From: DATFDN01 sp035685165
Lineage (GTDB): Bacteria > Pseudomonadota > Alphaproteobacteria > Acetobacterales > Acetobacteraceae
Direction of reading: 5' to 3'
DNA: 64,000 nt
NCBI GenBank assembly: GCA_035685165.1
Contig: DASRBI010000005.1
Coordinates: forward strand, 1-64,000
In this document: piece by piece, positions 50,712-59,440 of the stretch
How positions within the stretch are numbered: the first letter of the stretch is position 1
Layout of the letters: each line of letters opens with the position of its first letter
Program-made: the position numbers and the translations under genes
Notes under the pieces: generated by a model
The model's database searches: none
What the model was told of the DNA's origin: nothing
The model's input: only the letters and a program-made list of their open reading frames with translations

Positions 50712-51671
50712 CTATGGCCCGCTCCGGCGGCAGGCAAGCACATCTCCGGGCGCGGCGGCGACGAAAACCTGCCGCGCCCTGAACGAGAACCAGGTCCGGC
50801 AGCCGTGCAGCAGATCCTCGCCGACCAGCGCCTCGATCGGTCCGGGCGGCAGCGGCAGCACCGGCATCAGCCAGTCGGCATACACGAGCTCGCCGATTTG
50901 CAGCCGCGCGAAGCGCCGCGCCGGCAACACGCGCGCCGCCCCGTTGACGCCGCGCACATGCACGGCCTGCCAGCCGCCCGGCGGCGGCGGGAAGCGCGCG
51001 GCCAGCCGCAGCGCGACCGAGCTTGCCTGCGCGCCGGTGTCGAACGCCGCCCGCGCCTCGATCCCGTCCAGCAGGATCGGCAGCAGCAGCCGATTGGGCG
51101 GCGCGTCTTCGAAGCCCTGGAGCCGGACCGAGGGCCCGCGCCAGGGCGCGGCGGCACGCGGGCAGGGGCTTGCCTCATAGAGCGTCAGGCGCCGGTGCGG
51201 CAGGTCGAGGTCGGCGTCGTAGCGCAGCCAGAAATCGGCGCCGAGCAACCCGTCCACCGGGATATTGACCGGCGCTACCGCCATCTCCGGCTGGTCGAGC
51301 TCGGCGCCCCCGAGCACGATCGTGCCGGTGATGGCGTTCAGCGCCGCGGAGACGCCGCCGCCAACGCCAGCCACACGCTCGCCCGCGAACCGGTCGCGCC
51401 GCAGCCCGAGCCGCTGCACGGCGGCGCTGCCGAGCAGGCTGCGCGCCGCGCCCGTATCGAGCAACAGCCGCACCGAGGCACCGGAAATCGTCGCCTGAAC
51501 CGTTGGCAACGAGCTAATCACGTCAAGCGGTACAGTGGCTACCCGAACCGGGGTGGCGCAGGAGAGAGCCGGGTCAGCGCCCGCGCAGCCGGCCAGCACC
51601 AGCGTCAGCAGGAGCGTCAGAACGTTGACTCGCGGCGAAGCAGGTCCGACGGGACGGCGGAAGGACAGCAC
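50712..51671 (-). CDS. lipoprotein with two retropepsin-like aspartic protease domains
   Basis: A 319-aa protein read from the GTG at 51671. The N-terminus has a lipobox LVLAGC (Cys29), so it should be anchored in the inner or outer membrane. Two copies of the DTG catalytic motif occur: LLLDTGAARSLL (72-74) and AAFDTGAQASS (211-213), each with the following glycine-rich strand typical of clan AA. Retropepsin subunits normally carry one and dimerise; here both lobes are on one chain. The start is uncertain because an open frame reaches 51791. Substrate unknown. Confidence 0.75.
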   Translation of the reverse strand: MLSFRRPVGPASPRVNVLTLLLTLVLAGCAGADPALSCATPVRVATVPLDVISSLPTVQATISGASVRLLLDTGAARSLLGSAAVQRLGLRRDRFAGERVAGVGGGVSAALNAITGTIVLGGAELDQPEMAVAPVNIPVDGLLGADFWLRYDADLDLPHRRLTLYEASPCPRAAAPWRGPSVRLQGFEDAPPNRLLLPILLDGIEARAAFDTGAQASSVALRLAARFPPPPGGWQAVHVRGVNGAARVLPARRFARLQIGELVYADWLMPVLPLPPGPIEALVGEDLLHGCRTWFSFRARQVFVAAAPGDVLACRRSGP

Positions 51672-51909
51672 GACGGTCGCTTCTCCTCCATGGCGTCCGG
51701 CAAAGACGGCTCCGGCGCCTCGCGTGAGGCCGCCGACCGGGCGCTGTGCCTGCATGCTATCATCGAACGCCACGCCGTTCGCACCCCGCACGCGCCTTCG
51801 GTGCGCTACGAGAGATGCACGCTCCCCTACATCGGGCCGGACCGGCGCGCTGGCGGGGCATTCGCGGCAGGACGGCGGCGCTGCCGGCTCCCTGGTCAGC
51901 GTGCCTCGA

Positions 51910-53082
51910 TCAGGTTAGGTGTTCCATCGCCAGCCACTCGCTGCCTTGCATCTCATCCAGCCGCGAGGCGGTGCGCTCGAACATGCGCGCGTTCTCGCCG
52001 CGCTGATAGAGTTGATCCGGCATTGCCGCGGCGGAGGCGAGCAGCTTCACCCGGTGCTCGTAGAGCGTGTCGATCAGCGTGATGAAGCGCCGCGCCTCGT
52101 CGTAATTGTCCGGGCTGAGGCGCGGGATGCCGTCCAGGATCAGCGTGTGATAGTGGGTCGCGATCGCGAGGTAGTCGCCGGGCCCGAGCGCCGTTCCGCA
52201 GAGTGCGGCGAAATCGAAGCGCGCGACGCCCTTGCCGGCGATTGGAACCACAAGCCGCCGCCCGGACACGATCAGTACCTCGGGATTCGGCACCGCCCCG
52301 TCGGTTAGCTCCTCGAACGCCACATCGAGCGCGCGCTCCGCCCGCGCATCGGCCGGCACGTGCCAGGTCTGCATGCCGCGCATCCGGTGGCGGCGGAAGT
52401 CGCGCGCGGCATCCATTTGCAGCATGTCGAGCCGCGACTTCAGCAGTTCGATGAACGGCAGGAAGGCATCGCGGCCGGGCTGCCCCTTGAACAGATCGTC
52501 GATCCGCGTGTTCGAGGTCGCCACCACCACGATGCCGCGGTCGAACAGGGCCTGAAACAGCCGGCCGAGCACCATCGCGTCCGCCACGTCGTTCACCTGG
52601 AACTCGTCGAAGCAGAGCAGCGCCGATTCGGCCGCGATGGCATCCGCAAGCGGCGGGATCGGATCACTGCCCTCTGGATTGGCCTGCTTCCAGGCGTGGA
52701 TGCGGACGTGGACCTCTTGCATGAATTGATGAAAATGCACGCGCCGCTTGCGCGGCACCTGGGCCGACTCGAAGAACAAGTCCATCAGCATCGACTTGCC
52801 GCGGCCCACGTCGCCCACGAGATAGAGTCCGTTCGGACGCTCCCCGCCCGGCGTTTCGTCGACCGGCTTGCGCCGCAGCAGCCGCGCGATCAGCCCGCTG
52901 CCGTTCGCCGGCTGCGGCGGCGGGTCATAGGAGCGCAGCCGTGTCCAGAGCGCCTGCAACCGCTCGGCCGCCAGCGCCTGCGCCGCGTCCGGCTCGAGCT
53001 TTCCCATTGCCACCAGGGCGCGGTAGGCCGGCAACGGCCCGGCCGCCCGCGTCGCTGCTTGTTGGGCGGCCTGTGCGTCCAT
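51910..53082 (-). CDS. zapE: cell division protein ZapE / AFG1-like ATPase
   Basis: A 390-aa AAA-type ATPase. Walker A GDVGRGKS (about residue 89-96) and Walker B CFDEFQVND (about 157-165) are clear, with sensor-like ATSNTRIDDLF. ZapE stabilises the Z-ring under low oxygen in E. coli; the mitochondrial relative AFG1 helps degrade misfolded respiratory subunits. The ATG at 53082 is preferred over a GTG at 53094. Confidence 0.93.
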   Translation of the reverse strand: MDAQAAQQAATRAAGPLPAYRALVAMGKLEPDAAQALAAERLQALWTRLRSYDPPPQPANGSGLIARLLRRKPVDETPGGERPNGLYLVGDVGRGKSMLMDLFFESAQVPRKRRVHFHQFMQEVHVRIHAWKQANPEGSDPIPPLADAIAAESALLCFDEFQVNDVADAMVLGRLFQALFDRGIVVVATSNTRIDDLFKGQPGRDAFLPFIELLKSRLDMLQMDAARDFRRHRMRGMQTWHVPADARAERALDVAFEELTDGAVPNPEVLIVSGRRLVVPIAGKGVARFDFAALCGTALGPGDYLAIATHYHTLILDGIPRLSPDNYDEARRFITLIDTLYEHRVKLLASAAAMPDQLYQRGENARMFERTASRLDEMQGSEWLAMEHLT

Positions 53083-53165
53083 CGGGCGGCGCACCTAGCG
53101 CGGATCGCCCACGGGTTCAACGGCGGGTAATCCGTGCTAAAGCGGCGCGGTTGCCGGAGTGCCCG

Positions 53166-53798
53166 ATGATCGAGCTGGACTACGCCGCCTTGCGAAATGC
53201 GCCCGTCGCGCGGGATCCGTTCCCGCACGTGGTGGTCAGGGACTTCGTGCCTCCCGCGGATCTACGTCGGATCCTGGCGGACCTCCCACCGCTCGGCCAG
53301 CGCGGCTCGTTCCCAATCGGGGCGCTGCGCCTCGGCCCGGCCGCGCAGGCATTGGCCGCGGAGATGGAGGGTCCGCGGCTTCGGCAGGCGATCGCCGAGC
53401 GTTTCGGGCTCGACCTCACCGACGCGCCGACCATGGCGACCCTGCGCGGCTACACCACGGCGCGGGACGGGCACATCCACACCGATTCCGCCGCCAAGAG
53501 AGTGACGGTGCTGCTTTACCTCAACCTGGAGACGGACGCCTTCGCCCGTCACGAAGGATGCTTGCGGCTGCTGCGCGGGCCCGACGATCTGGAGGATTTC
53601 GCGGTGGAGGTGCCGCCGGTGAACGGCACCCTGCTCGTGTTCCCGAACGGGCCCAACACTTGGCACGGCCACAAGGTGTTCACCGGGCCGCGCTACACGA
53701 TCCAGCTCAATTACATGACGACGGATGCGAAGGCCCGCAGCGAGTTGCGCCGGCACCGCGTGTCGGCGCTGATGAAGCGCCTGACGCGGGCGGCGTGA
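53166..53798 (+). CDS. 2-oxoglutarate/Fe(II)-dependent oxygenase
   Basis: A 210-aa oxygenase of the prolyl-4-hydroxylase-like fold. Iron ligands: His105 and Asp107 in GHIHTDSAAKRV, and a C-terminal His in NTWHGHKVF (His167 or His169); 2-oxoglutarate would bind Arg176. It would hydroxylate a protein or small molecule. It ends 1 nt before the GTG of manC, so a coupled operon, perhaps acting on a glycan or on a protein that carries one (inference). Confidence 0.85.
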   Translation: MIELDYAALRNAPVARDPFPHVVVRDFVPPADLRRILADLPPLGQRGSFPIGALRLGPAAQALAAEMEGPRLRQAIAERFGLDLTDAPTMATLRGYTTARDGHIHTDSAAKRVTVLLYLNLETDAFARHEGCLRLLRGPDDLEDFAVEVPPVNGTLLVFPNGPNTWHGHKVFTGPRYTIQLNYMTTDAKARSELRRHRVSALMKRLTRAA

Positions 53799-53799
53799 G

Positions 53800-55215
53800 G
53801 TGATCCAGCCCGTCATTCTTTCCGGCGGCTCCGGCACGCGGCTCTGGCCGGTGTCGCGGGAGAGCTATCCGAAGCAGCTTTGGCCGCTGCTCAGCGACAA
53901 GACGATGGTGCAGGAGACGGCGCTGCGCGCCAGCGGCCCCGGTTTCGCGCCGCCGATCGCGGTGTGCAACCAGGAGCACCGGTTCCTGATAGCCGAACAG
54001 CTTCGGGAAGCAGGCGTCGAAGGCGCGCGCATCCTGCTCGAACCCGAAGGCCGCAACAGCGCGCCAGCCGTGGCGGCGGCGGCGCTACTGGCGGCGGAGG
54101 ATGATCCGGCGACGATCCTTTGGATCATGCCCGCCGATCACGCGATCACCGACCTCAAGCGGCTGCACGCGCACCTGAGCGCGGCGAAATCGGCCGCGGA
54201 GGCCGGGCGGATCGTGCTGTTCGGGATGCGGCCCACATCGCCCGAGACCGGCTATGGCTATATCGAAACCGGCGGACCGCTGCCGCTTGCCGAGGGCGTG
54301 CACGACGTGGCGCGGTTTCTGGAGAAGCCGGACGCCGCCACGGCGGCGGGTTTCGTCGCTTCCGGCCGGCACCTTTGGAACTCCGGGATGTTCGTCTTTT
54401 CCGCCCGGACCTTGATCGAGGAGATGGCGGCCCACGCGCCCGAGGTGCTGGAGGCGGTGCGCCGGGCGGTGGCGGGCCGGACCGCCGATCTCGATTTCTC
54501 CCGCCTGGAGCCCGGCGCCTTTCGCGACAGTCCCTCGATCAGCCTCGATTACGCGGTGATCGAGCGCAGCACGCGGGTCGCGGTGATCCCGGCCGATATC
54601 GGCTGGTCCGATGTCGGGAGCTGGAACGCCCTGTGGGACGCGGCGGCCAAGGATGCCGCCGGCAACGTCGCGTTCGGCGACACGGTGCTGGAGGGCGCGC
54701 GCAACTGCTACGTGCGCAGCACCGACGGGCGGCTGACCGCCGTCGTCGGTCTGGACGACGCGGTGGTGGTGGCGACCGACGACGTGGTGCTGGCGATGCA
54801 CCGCGACCACGCGCAGGACGTGAAGCGCGTGGTGGAACGCCTGCGCGCGGAGAACCGCGCGCAGGCGGTGATCCACAACCGCGTCTATCGGCCCTGGGGG
54901 TTCTACGAAATCCTCACGCGCGGAGAACGCTTCCAGGTGAAGCGGCTGGTGGTGAAACCGGGCCAGCGCCTCTCCCTGCAAAAACATTTTCATCGCGCCG
55001 AACATTGGGTTGTCGTCACCGGCAGCGCGCTGGTGACGCGCGGCGAGGAAGAATTGCTCCTGCAGGAGAACGAAAGCATCTACATCCCGCTCGGCACCGT
55101 CCACCGCCTGGAAAACCCCGGCAAAATTCCGCTCGCGCTGATCGAGGTTGGCTCCGGCCCTTATCTCGGAGAGGACGACATCGTGCGGATCGAGGATCGC
55201 TACGGGCGCCTGTAG
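53800..55215 (+). CDS. manC: mannose-1-phosphate guanylyltransferase / mannose-6-phosphate isomerase
   Basis: A 471-aa bifunctional enzyme making GDP-mannose for exopolysaccharide, LPS or glycoprotein. The N-terminal nucleotidyltransferase begins VILSGGSGTRLWPVSR (with the GGSGTR loop) and ESYPKQ. A C-terminal cupin domain carries the isomerase activity (PWGFYEILTRGERFQVKRL, LSLQKHFHRAEHW). GTG start, 1 nt past the oxygenase stop. A second gene for GDP-sugar conversion is not nearby. Confidence 0.94.
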   Translation: MIQPVILSGGSGTRLWPVSRESYPKQLWPLLSDKTMVQETALRASGPGFAPPIAVCNQEHRFLIAEQLREAGVEGARILLEPEGRNSAPAVAAAALLAAEDDPATILWIMPADHAITDLKRLHAHLSAAKSAAEAGRIVLFGMRPTSPETGYGYIETGGPLPLAEGVHDVARFLEKPDAATAAGFVASGRHLWNSGMFVFSARTLIEEMAAHAPEVLEAVRRAVAGRTADLDFSRLEPGAFRDSPSISLDYAVIERSTRVAVIPADIGWSDVGSWNALWDAAAKDAAGNVAFGDTVLEGARNCYVRSTDGRLTAVVGLDDAVVVATDDVVLAMHRDHAQDVKRVVERLRAENRAQAVIHNRVYRPWGFYEILTRGERFQVKRLVVKPGQRLSLQKHFHRAEHWVVVTGSALVTRGEEELLLQENESIYIPLGTVHRLENPGKIPLALIEVGSGPYLGEDDIVRIEDRYGRL

Positions 55216-55285
55216 GCGCGACAGCGGATGTTTGACGCCGAACGGTCCACAGCTTGCCACGCGCCCGAAGCACGTTGGGCAGGGG

Positions 55286-55318
55286 ATTGCCTCGCGCCGC
55301 TGGCGCGAAGCTCGCAAT
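55286..55318. repeat. dispersed intergenic palindrome
   Basis: ATTGC ... GCAAT encloses TCGCGCC-gct-GGCGCGA. Sequence of this shape (GGATTGC...GCAATGAC) is common as dispersed repeats in alphaproteobacterial genomes. It lies between manC and the gamma-glutamyltransferase gene. Confidence 0.55.
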
Positions 55319-55332
55319 GACCCCCCAAATGT

Positions 55333-56925
55333 CTATTGCGCCGAGGCGGCTCCTTGCGCGACCGCCGCCGACCAGGGTGAGGCGGCGTCGCTGATGCCGG
55401 TTCGCGTGCCGTCCGGCTGAAGCTGAATCAGATTCGGGCAGGCGAAGTTGATCGGCATGGCGCCGTGCTCCACCAGCTCCGTCGGCCCTTCCTGTTCCAG
55501 CGCGGCGATCACCGCGGCCGCCATGCGGCGATCGACGCTGACGGAGGCCGGTCCCGACACATCAATGCGCGGGAAATGCGCCGCGTCCTCGAGCGCCATG
55601 CCGAAATCGGCGGCGAAGGTGAGCGTCTGGAACACGGCCGCCATGATGCGCCGCCCGCCCGAGGCGCCGCCCGCGATCCAGGGCCTGCCGTCTTTCTTCA
55701 GGATTACGGGCAGCATGTTGGTGAGCGGCCGCTTGCCGGGCGCGATCGAGTTGGGCTGTCCGGGGCGGGGATCGAACCACATGACGCCGTTGTTGAGCAG
55801 CACGCCGGAACCCGGCAGCACGACGCGGCTGCCCATCGAGGAAAGCAGCGTGGAGGTCATTGCGACCACCGTGCCGTCCGCGTCGCAGACGGTGAGGTGC
55901 GTGGTACAGGTGTCCTTTCTCGCCGCCTCCACGTCACCGAGGCCGGCGAGGCGTTCGGCATAGGCCGCTTTCATGGCGCGCGCGAGCGCGACGAACCACG
56001 CGGCGCCGGGCCGCGCGCCCTCGTACGGCGCCTCGCTCATGCGCTCGAGCACGCGCATCAGCGTCGGCGCCGCGGTGAGCCCGCCGGTGAGTTGCAGCGT
56101 GTTGCCGCGCCACGACGTTTCCACGGCGGGGTAGAAGCGCGCCTGGCAGTTCCGCAGATCGTCCGCCGACAGCACGCCGCCGAGGGCCTGCACGTCGGCG
56201 GCGATGCTCGCGGCGATGTCGCCTTGATAGAGGTCGCGTAGTCCCGCCTTGCCGAGATGCTCCAGCGTCTCCGGCAGGCGGCCCAAGCGAAAAAAGCCTG
56301 GCGTGCCCTGATAGGGCGCGATGGGCGGCAGCCCGTTCGGCAGATAGATGCGCCGGCTCTCGTCATAGAGGCGCAGCACCGCGGCCGAGCTCGCCACCTT
56401 CAGCGTGGTGAACCAATCCTGCGGCAGCCCGCGGCGGGCCAGCGCTATGGCGGGCGCGATGACGTCGGCAAGCGGCAGCCGGCCCCAGCGGCGGTGCATC
56501 GCCTCGTAGCCGGCGGTCGAGGACGGGATGGCGAAGGAAAGGGGGCCGTGGATGTTGACGTCGCCCTCCACCTCCGGCCAGGCGAACAGGTCTTGAACCA
56601 TGCGGCCGGTAAGCTTGAAGCGGGACGGATCGAGGCCGCGTGGCGCCACCGGGCCGAAATCGACGACCTCGGCGCGCGGCTCGCCGGCGCGATGCACGAG
56701 CGCGAAGCCGATCCCGCCAAGGCCGGAGTTCCAGGGCTCGACGGCGGCGAGCGCGAGCGCCGTCGCCACCGCCGCGTCGATCGCGTTGCCGCCGGCGTCC
56801 AGCACCGCGACCCCGGCCAGCGCCGCATCGCGGGACTGGCTAACGACGATTCCCTTGCGTCCCGAGGCTGCGGGCTTGGTCAGTTGCCAATGTTGCGTGA
56901 TGTGCGGCGGCGGGGTGTAGGGCAT
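55333..56925 (-). CDS. gamma-glutamyltransferase family protein
   Basis: A 530-aa Ntn-hydrolase of the GGT family, made as a precursor that cuts itself before the catalytic Thr (TTHLTVCDADG, about residue 347). GNAIDAAVATALALAAVEP near the N-terminus and the GGASGGRRI loop are family marks. No signal peptide is apparent, unlike periplasmic E. coli GGT. It could act on glutathione or on an acyl-amino acid (acylase activity occurs in this family). The ATG at 56925 gives the cleanest N-terminus. Confidence 0.88.
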   Translation of the reverse strand: MPYTPPPHITQHWQLTKPAASGRKGIVVSQSRDAALAGVAVLDAGGNAIDAAVATALALAAVEPWNSGLGGIGFALVHRAGEPRAEVVDFGPVAPRGLDPSRFKLTGRMVQDLFAWPEVEGDVNIHGPLSFAIPSSTAGYEAMHRRWGRLPLADVIAPAIALARRGLPQDWFTTLKVASSAAVLRLYDESRRIYLPNGLPPIAPYQGTPGFFRLGRLPETLEHLGKAGLRDLYQGDIAASIAADVQALGGVLSADDLRNCQARFYPAVETSWRGNTLQLTGGLTAAPTLMRVLERMSEAPYEGARPGAAWFVALARAMKAAYAERLAGLGDVEAARKDTCTTHLTVCDADGTVVAMTSTLLSSMGSRVVLPGSGVLLNNGVMWFDPRPGQPNSIAPGKRPLTNMLPVILKKDGRPWIAGGASGGRRIMAAVFQTLTFAADFGMALEDAAHFPRIDVSGPASVSVDRRMAAAVIAALEQEGPTELVEHGAMPINFACPNLIQLQPDGTRTGISDAASPWSAAVAQGAASAQ

Positions 56926-56957
56926 GGCGGGGCTCCGGGGACGGCAGGTTTCATCCA

Positions 56958-57048
56958 TCATGCTCGGAATTGGCCCATTGCTGACCGGCAAAACTCCGAG
57001 TCCTGGCTCGGATCTGCATCGTCATGCTCGGGCTCGGCCCGGCCATGA
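56958..57048. repeat. two copies of an intergenic repeat
   Basis: Two related stretches, beginning TCATGCTCGGAATTGGCCC (56958) and TCATGCTCGGGCTCGGCCC (57022), lie 64 bp apart. The second forms an imperfect palindrome to TCATGA-type ends (57022-57048). It resembles the TCATG-CCGGGC family of dispersed repeats common in alphaproteobacteria. Confidence 0.5.
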
Positions 57049-57094
57049 CGACAAAAATCGCCGCTAAGCATTCGGAACCGGGCAGACTGGAGCG

Positions 57095-58216
57095 TCAAGC
57101 AGCCGCCATCTCCTGCAAGCCGTACAGCGCAACCGCATTGTCCCGGAACACCATCCGCCGTTCCTGCTCGCTGAGGCGGATCGGGATCGCGGTGCGGGGA
57201 TCGTCGAAATCCCAGTGCGGATAGTCGGTCGCGAACAGGATGCGCTCCCAGCCGATCCACTCGAAGATGCGGCGCAAATCCCCGGCGCGCTCCGGTTCCT
57301 CCATCGGCTGAGTGGTGAACCACACATGCTCGCGGATATACTCGGACGGGCGGCGCTTGACGTGCGGCACCTCGCTGCGCATCCGCGCCCACAGCTTGTC
57401 GAGCCGCCAGGCCAGCATCGGCGCCCAGCCGAACCCGGCCTCGATGATGACGACGCGCAGATTGGGAATGTCCTCGAATGCGCCTTCCATCACCAAGCTG
57501 GTGATCAGCGCCTGCGCGCTTTGCACGTTCGAGTGGTGCTCCTCCACATAGTAGGAGGGCGGCCCGCCGGGCTGGGTGGCATGGCCGTTATAGCCGAAAC
57601 TGTGCAGGCCGACAGCGAAGCCGTTCGCGGTCACGGCCTCCAGAACGGGCCGGTAGCGGCGCCGGCCGAGCGGCTCCAAGGTGCGCGGGGAGATGAACAC
57701 CTGCCCGAAACGCCGGTCCCCGGCGCGCAACTCAATCTCCTTGATCGCCGCGGTCGGATCCTCCTGCGTTACCACGCAGGACGCCTTCAGGCGCGGTTCG
57801 GGGTCGGAGAAATAGGCAAGCTGCCACTCGTTGATCGCGTGGCAGAGCGCCGCGCCATACTCGAGGTTGCGCTGATCGCCGCCGTTCGGAAAGAGCACCT
57901 GCATCATGCCGCACTCGACGCCGTAGGCATCGAGCAATTGGGCGCGCATGAAGTCGAGATCGCTGCCCGGCGGCGCGCCGTTCGGCGGGAACGCATCCCG
58001 ACGCGAAAGATAAGGCTGCGAGCGCGGATAGGGCGTGGTGGCGAAGAATGGCTGGCGGAAGAAATTGCCGTATTCGGCGGCGTGCTTCCGCCAGCGTTCC
58101 GACATAAACTGGGTGATGTCCTCGGGCTTTCGCGGCAGCGGATGAATGTCGCAATCGACGATGCCGAAGCGCGTCTCCTGCACGGGGCGGGGTTCGCGGG
58201 CGACTTCCACGTTCAT
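57095..58216 (-). CDS. amidohydrolase family protein (amidohydrolase_2)
   Basis: A 373-aa TIM-barrel metallohydrolase. The N-terminal DCDIHPLP supplies the DxH zinc ligands. A His appears in GFAVGLHSFG, and the C-terminal acid is in ATDYPHWDFD. This is the family of decarboxylases/hydrolases acting on aromatic acids (e.g. gamma-resorcylate or ACMS decarboxylase) and related substrates. Its start overlaps the stop of the next gene (ATGA at 58213-58216), a paralogue. Substrate unknown. Confidence 0.88.
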   Translation of the reverse strand: MNVEVAREPRPVQETRFGIVDCDIHPLPRKPEDITQFMSERWRKHAAEYGNFFRQPFFATTPYPRSQPYLSRRDAFPPNGAPPGSDLDFMRAQLLDAYGVECGMMQVLFPNGGDQRNLEYGAALCHAINEWQLAYFSDPEPRLKASCVVTQEDPTAAIKEIELRAGDRRFGQVFISPRTLEPLGRRRYRPVLEAVTANGFAVGLHSFGYNGHATQPGGPPSYYVEEHHSNVQSAQALITSLVMEGAFEDIPNLRVVIIEAGFGWAPMLAWRLDKLWARMRSEVPHVKRRPSEYIREHVWFTTQPMEEPERAGDLRRIFEWIGWERILFATDYPHWDFDDPRTAIPIRLSEQERRMVFRDNAVALYGLQEMAAA

Positions 58217-59283
58217 TGGACGGTCTCCTTCAGCCTCGGATAGGTCGCGAGGGGATTGTCGATCGCGATTTTGCGTGCGAGCGCAGGCGAAAGCTCCGGC
58301 GGCAGCGGGTCCTCGCCATCGAACTGCCAGTGCGGATAGTCGGTCGAAAAGAGCAGCGCGTCGTCGCTGCCGATCTGTTCGAGGATCGCCGTCAGCTTGG
58401 CGGGGTCCTCAGGCGGCGCATCGACCGGCTGGAGGGTAAAGCGCACATGGTCGCGGATGATGTCGCTCGGCGCGCGATCCACCCACGGCACCTCGATCCT
58501 GACACCCCGCCAGGTTTTATTGGCGCGCCACATGAACGGCGGCAGCCAGGTGAACCCAGACTCGGCGAGCACCACCGTGAGGGCGGGAAAACGGGTGAAC
58601 ACGCCCTCGTAGATCAGGCTGAGCAACTGGCCCTGGAACGCCTGCGCGTTGGCTGCGTAGTCCTCCACGTAATAGGATGGCCAGCCGATGCTGGTGGTGG
58701 CGTGGCGATAGGCGCTGCCGGCGTGGATAGAGACCGGCAGCCCGTGCTTCACCGCGGCGGCGTAGATCGGCCAGTACTGGCGCTTGCCGAGCAAGGCGTC
58801 GCCCGCGGCGAGGAGCTGCACCTGCACGAAACGCCGGTCGGCCGCCCAGTGGGCGATCTCCTCGGCGGCGAGCTCGGCATCCTGCCAGGGCACGACGATC
58901 GAGGCGCGTAGCCGCGGCTCCTTATCCAGCCACTCGGCGGCGATCCAACGGTTGATGCCGCGGCACAGCGCCGCCGCGAAATAGGCGTTGTAGGTGCCTT
59001 GCGCGCCCCAGACCGTGTTGCAGATGGCAAACCGCGCGCGAAAGCGGTCGAGCGCGTGGCGCTGCATGGCGGCAAGATCGCTGCCCGGCTTGCCGTCGGC
59101 GGGGCGCCAGTCGGGGCGGGCGGCGAGCGGCGTTGTGGGCGGGTAGGCGGTGAGGTCGAGCCCGTCGATGCCGCGGATCAGCACCTGCTCGCGCCAATGC
59201 TCGTCGAGATGAGGTAGCAGCGCGGCCATGCCCGGCGGGGCGGGGTGGACGTCGCAATCGATCAGGTCGACCGGGGCGGACAT
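58213..59283 (-). CDS. amidohydrolase family protein (paralogue, amidohydrolase_2)
   Basis: A 356-aa relative of the previous protein. DCDVHPAP at the N-terminus and STDYPHWQFDGEDPL at the C-terminus keep the same metal and acid positions. GLPVSIHAGS carries the barrel His. Divergently oriented from the Liv-type operon 157 nt away, suggesting the transporter brings in the substrate of this pair (inference). The two probably form a heteromer or act in sequence. Confidence 0.88.
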   Translation of the reverse strand: MSAPVDLIDCDVHPAPPGMAALLPHLDEHWREQVLIRGIDGLDLTAYPPTTPLAARPDWRPADGKPGSDLAAMQRHALDRFRARFAICNTVWGAQGTYNAYFAAALCRGINRWIAAEWLDKEPRLRASIVVPWQDAELAAEEIAHWAADRRFVQVQLLAAGDALLGKRQYWPIYAAAVKHGLPVSIHAGSAYRHATTSIGWPSYYVEDYAANAQAFQGQLLSLIYEGVFTRFPALTVVLAESGFTWLPPFMWRANKTWRGVRIEVPWVDRAPSDIIRDHVRFTLQPVDAPPEDPAKLTAILEQIGSDDALLFSTDYPHWQFDGEDPLPPELSPALARKIAIDNPLATYPRLKETVQ

Positions 59284-59440
59284 GCGGCCAGGCTAATGCC
59301 GCCGGCTCCGCCTGACCAGAAGGCCGCCACGCGCAATTGACGCGCGCCCCCGTCGCCGGATTGTATGGAGCGGCGTGGCGTGCCGCCATGGCGCCGAAGA
59401 GCGCCCGAGGCCGCCGGAGCGCAGGGGACGGGAGACATCC

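Noticed and set aside
48855..52082. Very long plus-strand open frame opposite the asparagine synthase and protease genes
   Set aside because: It is antisense to genes with clear family motifs and its translation is Arg/Pro/Gly-rich without domains; a codon-bias shadow of high-GC DNA.
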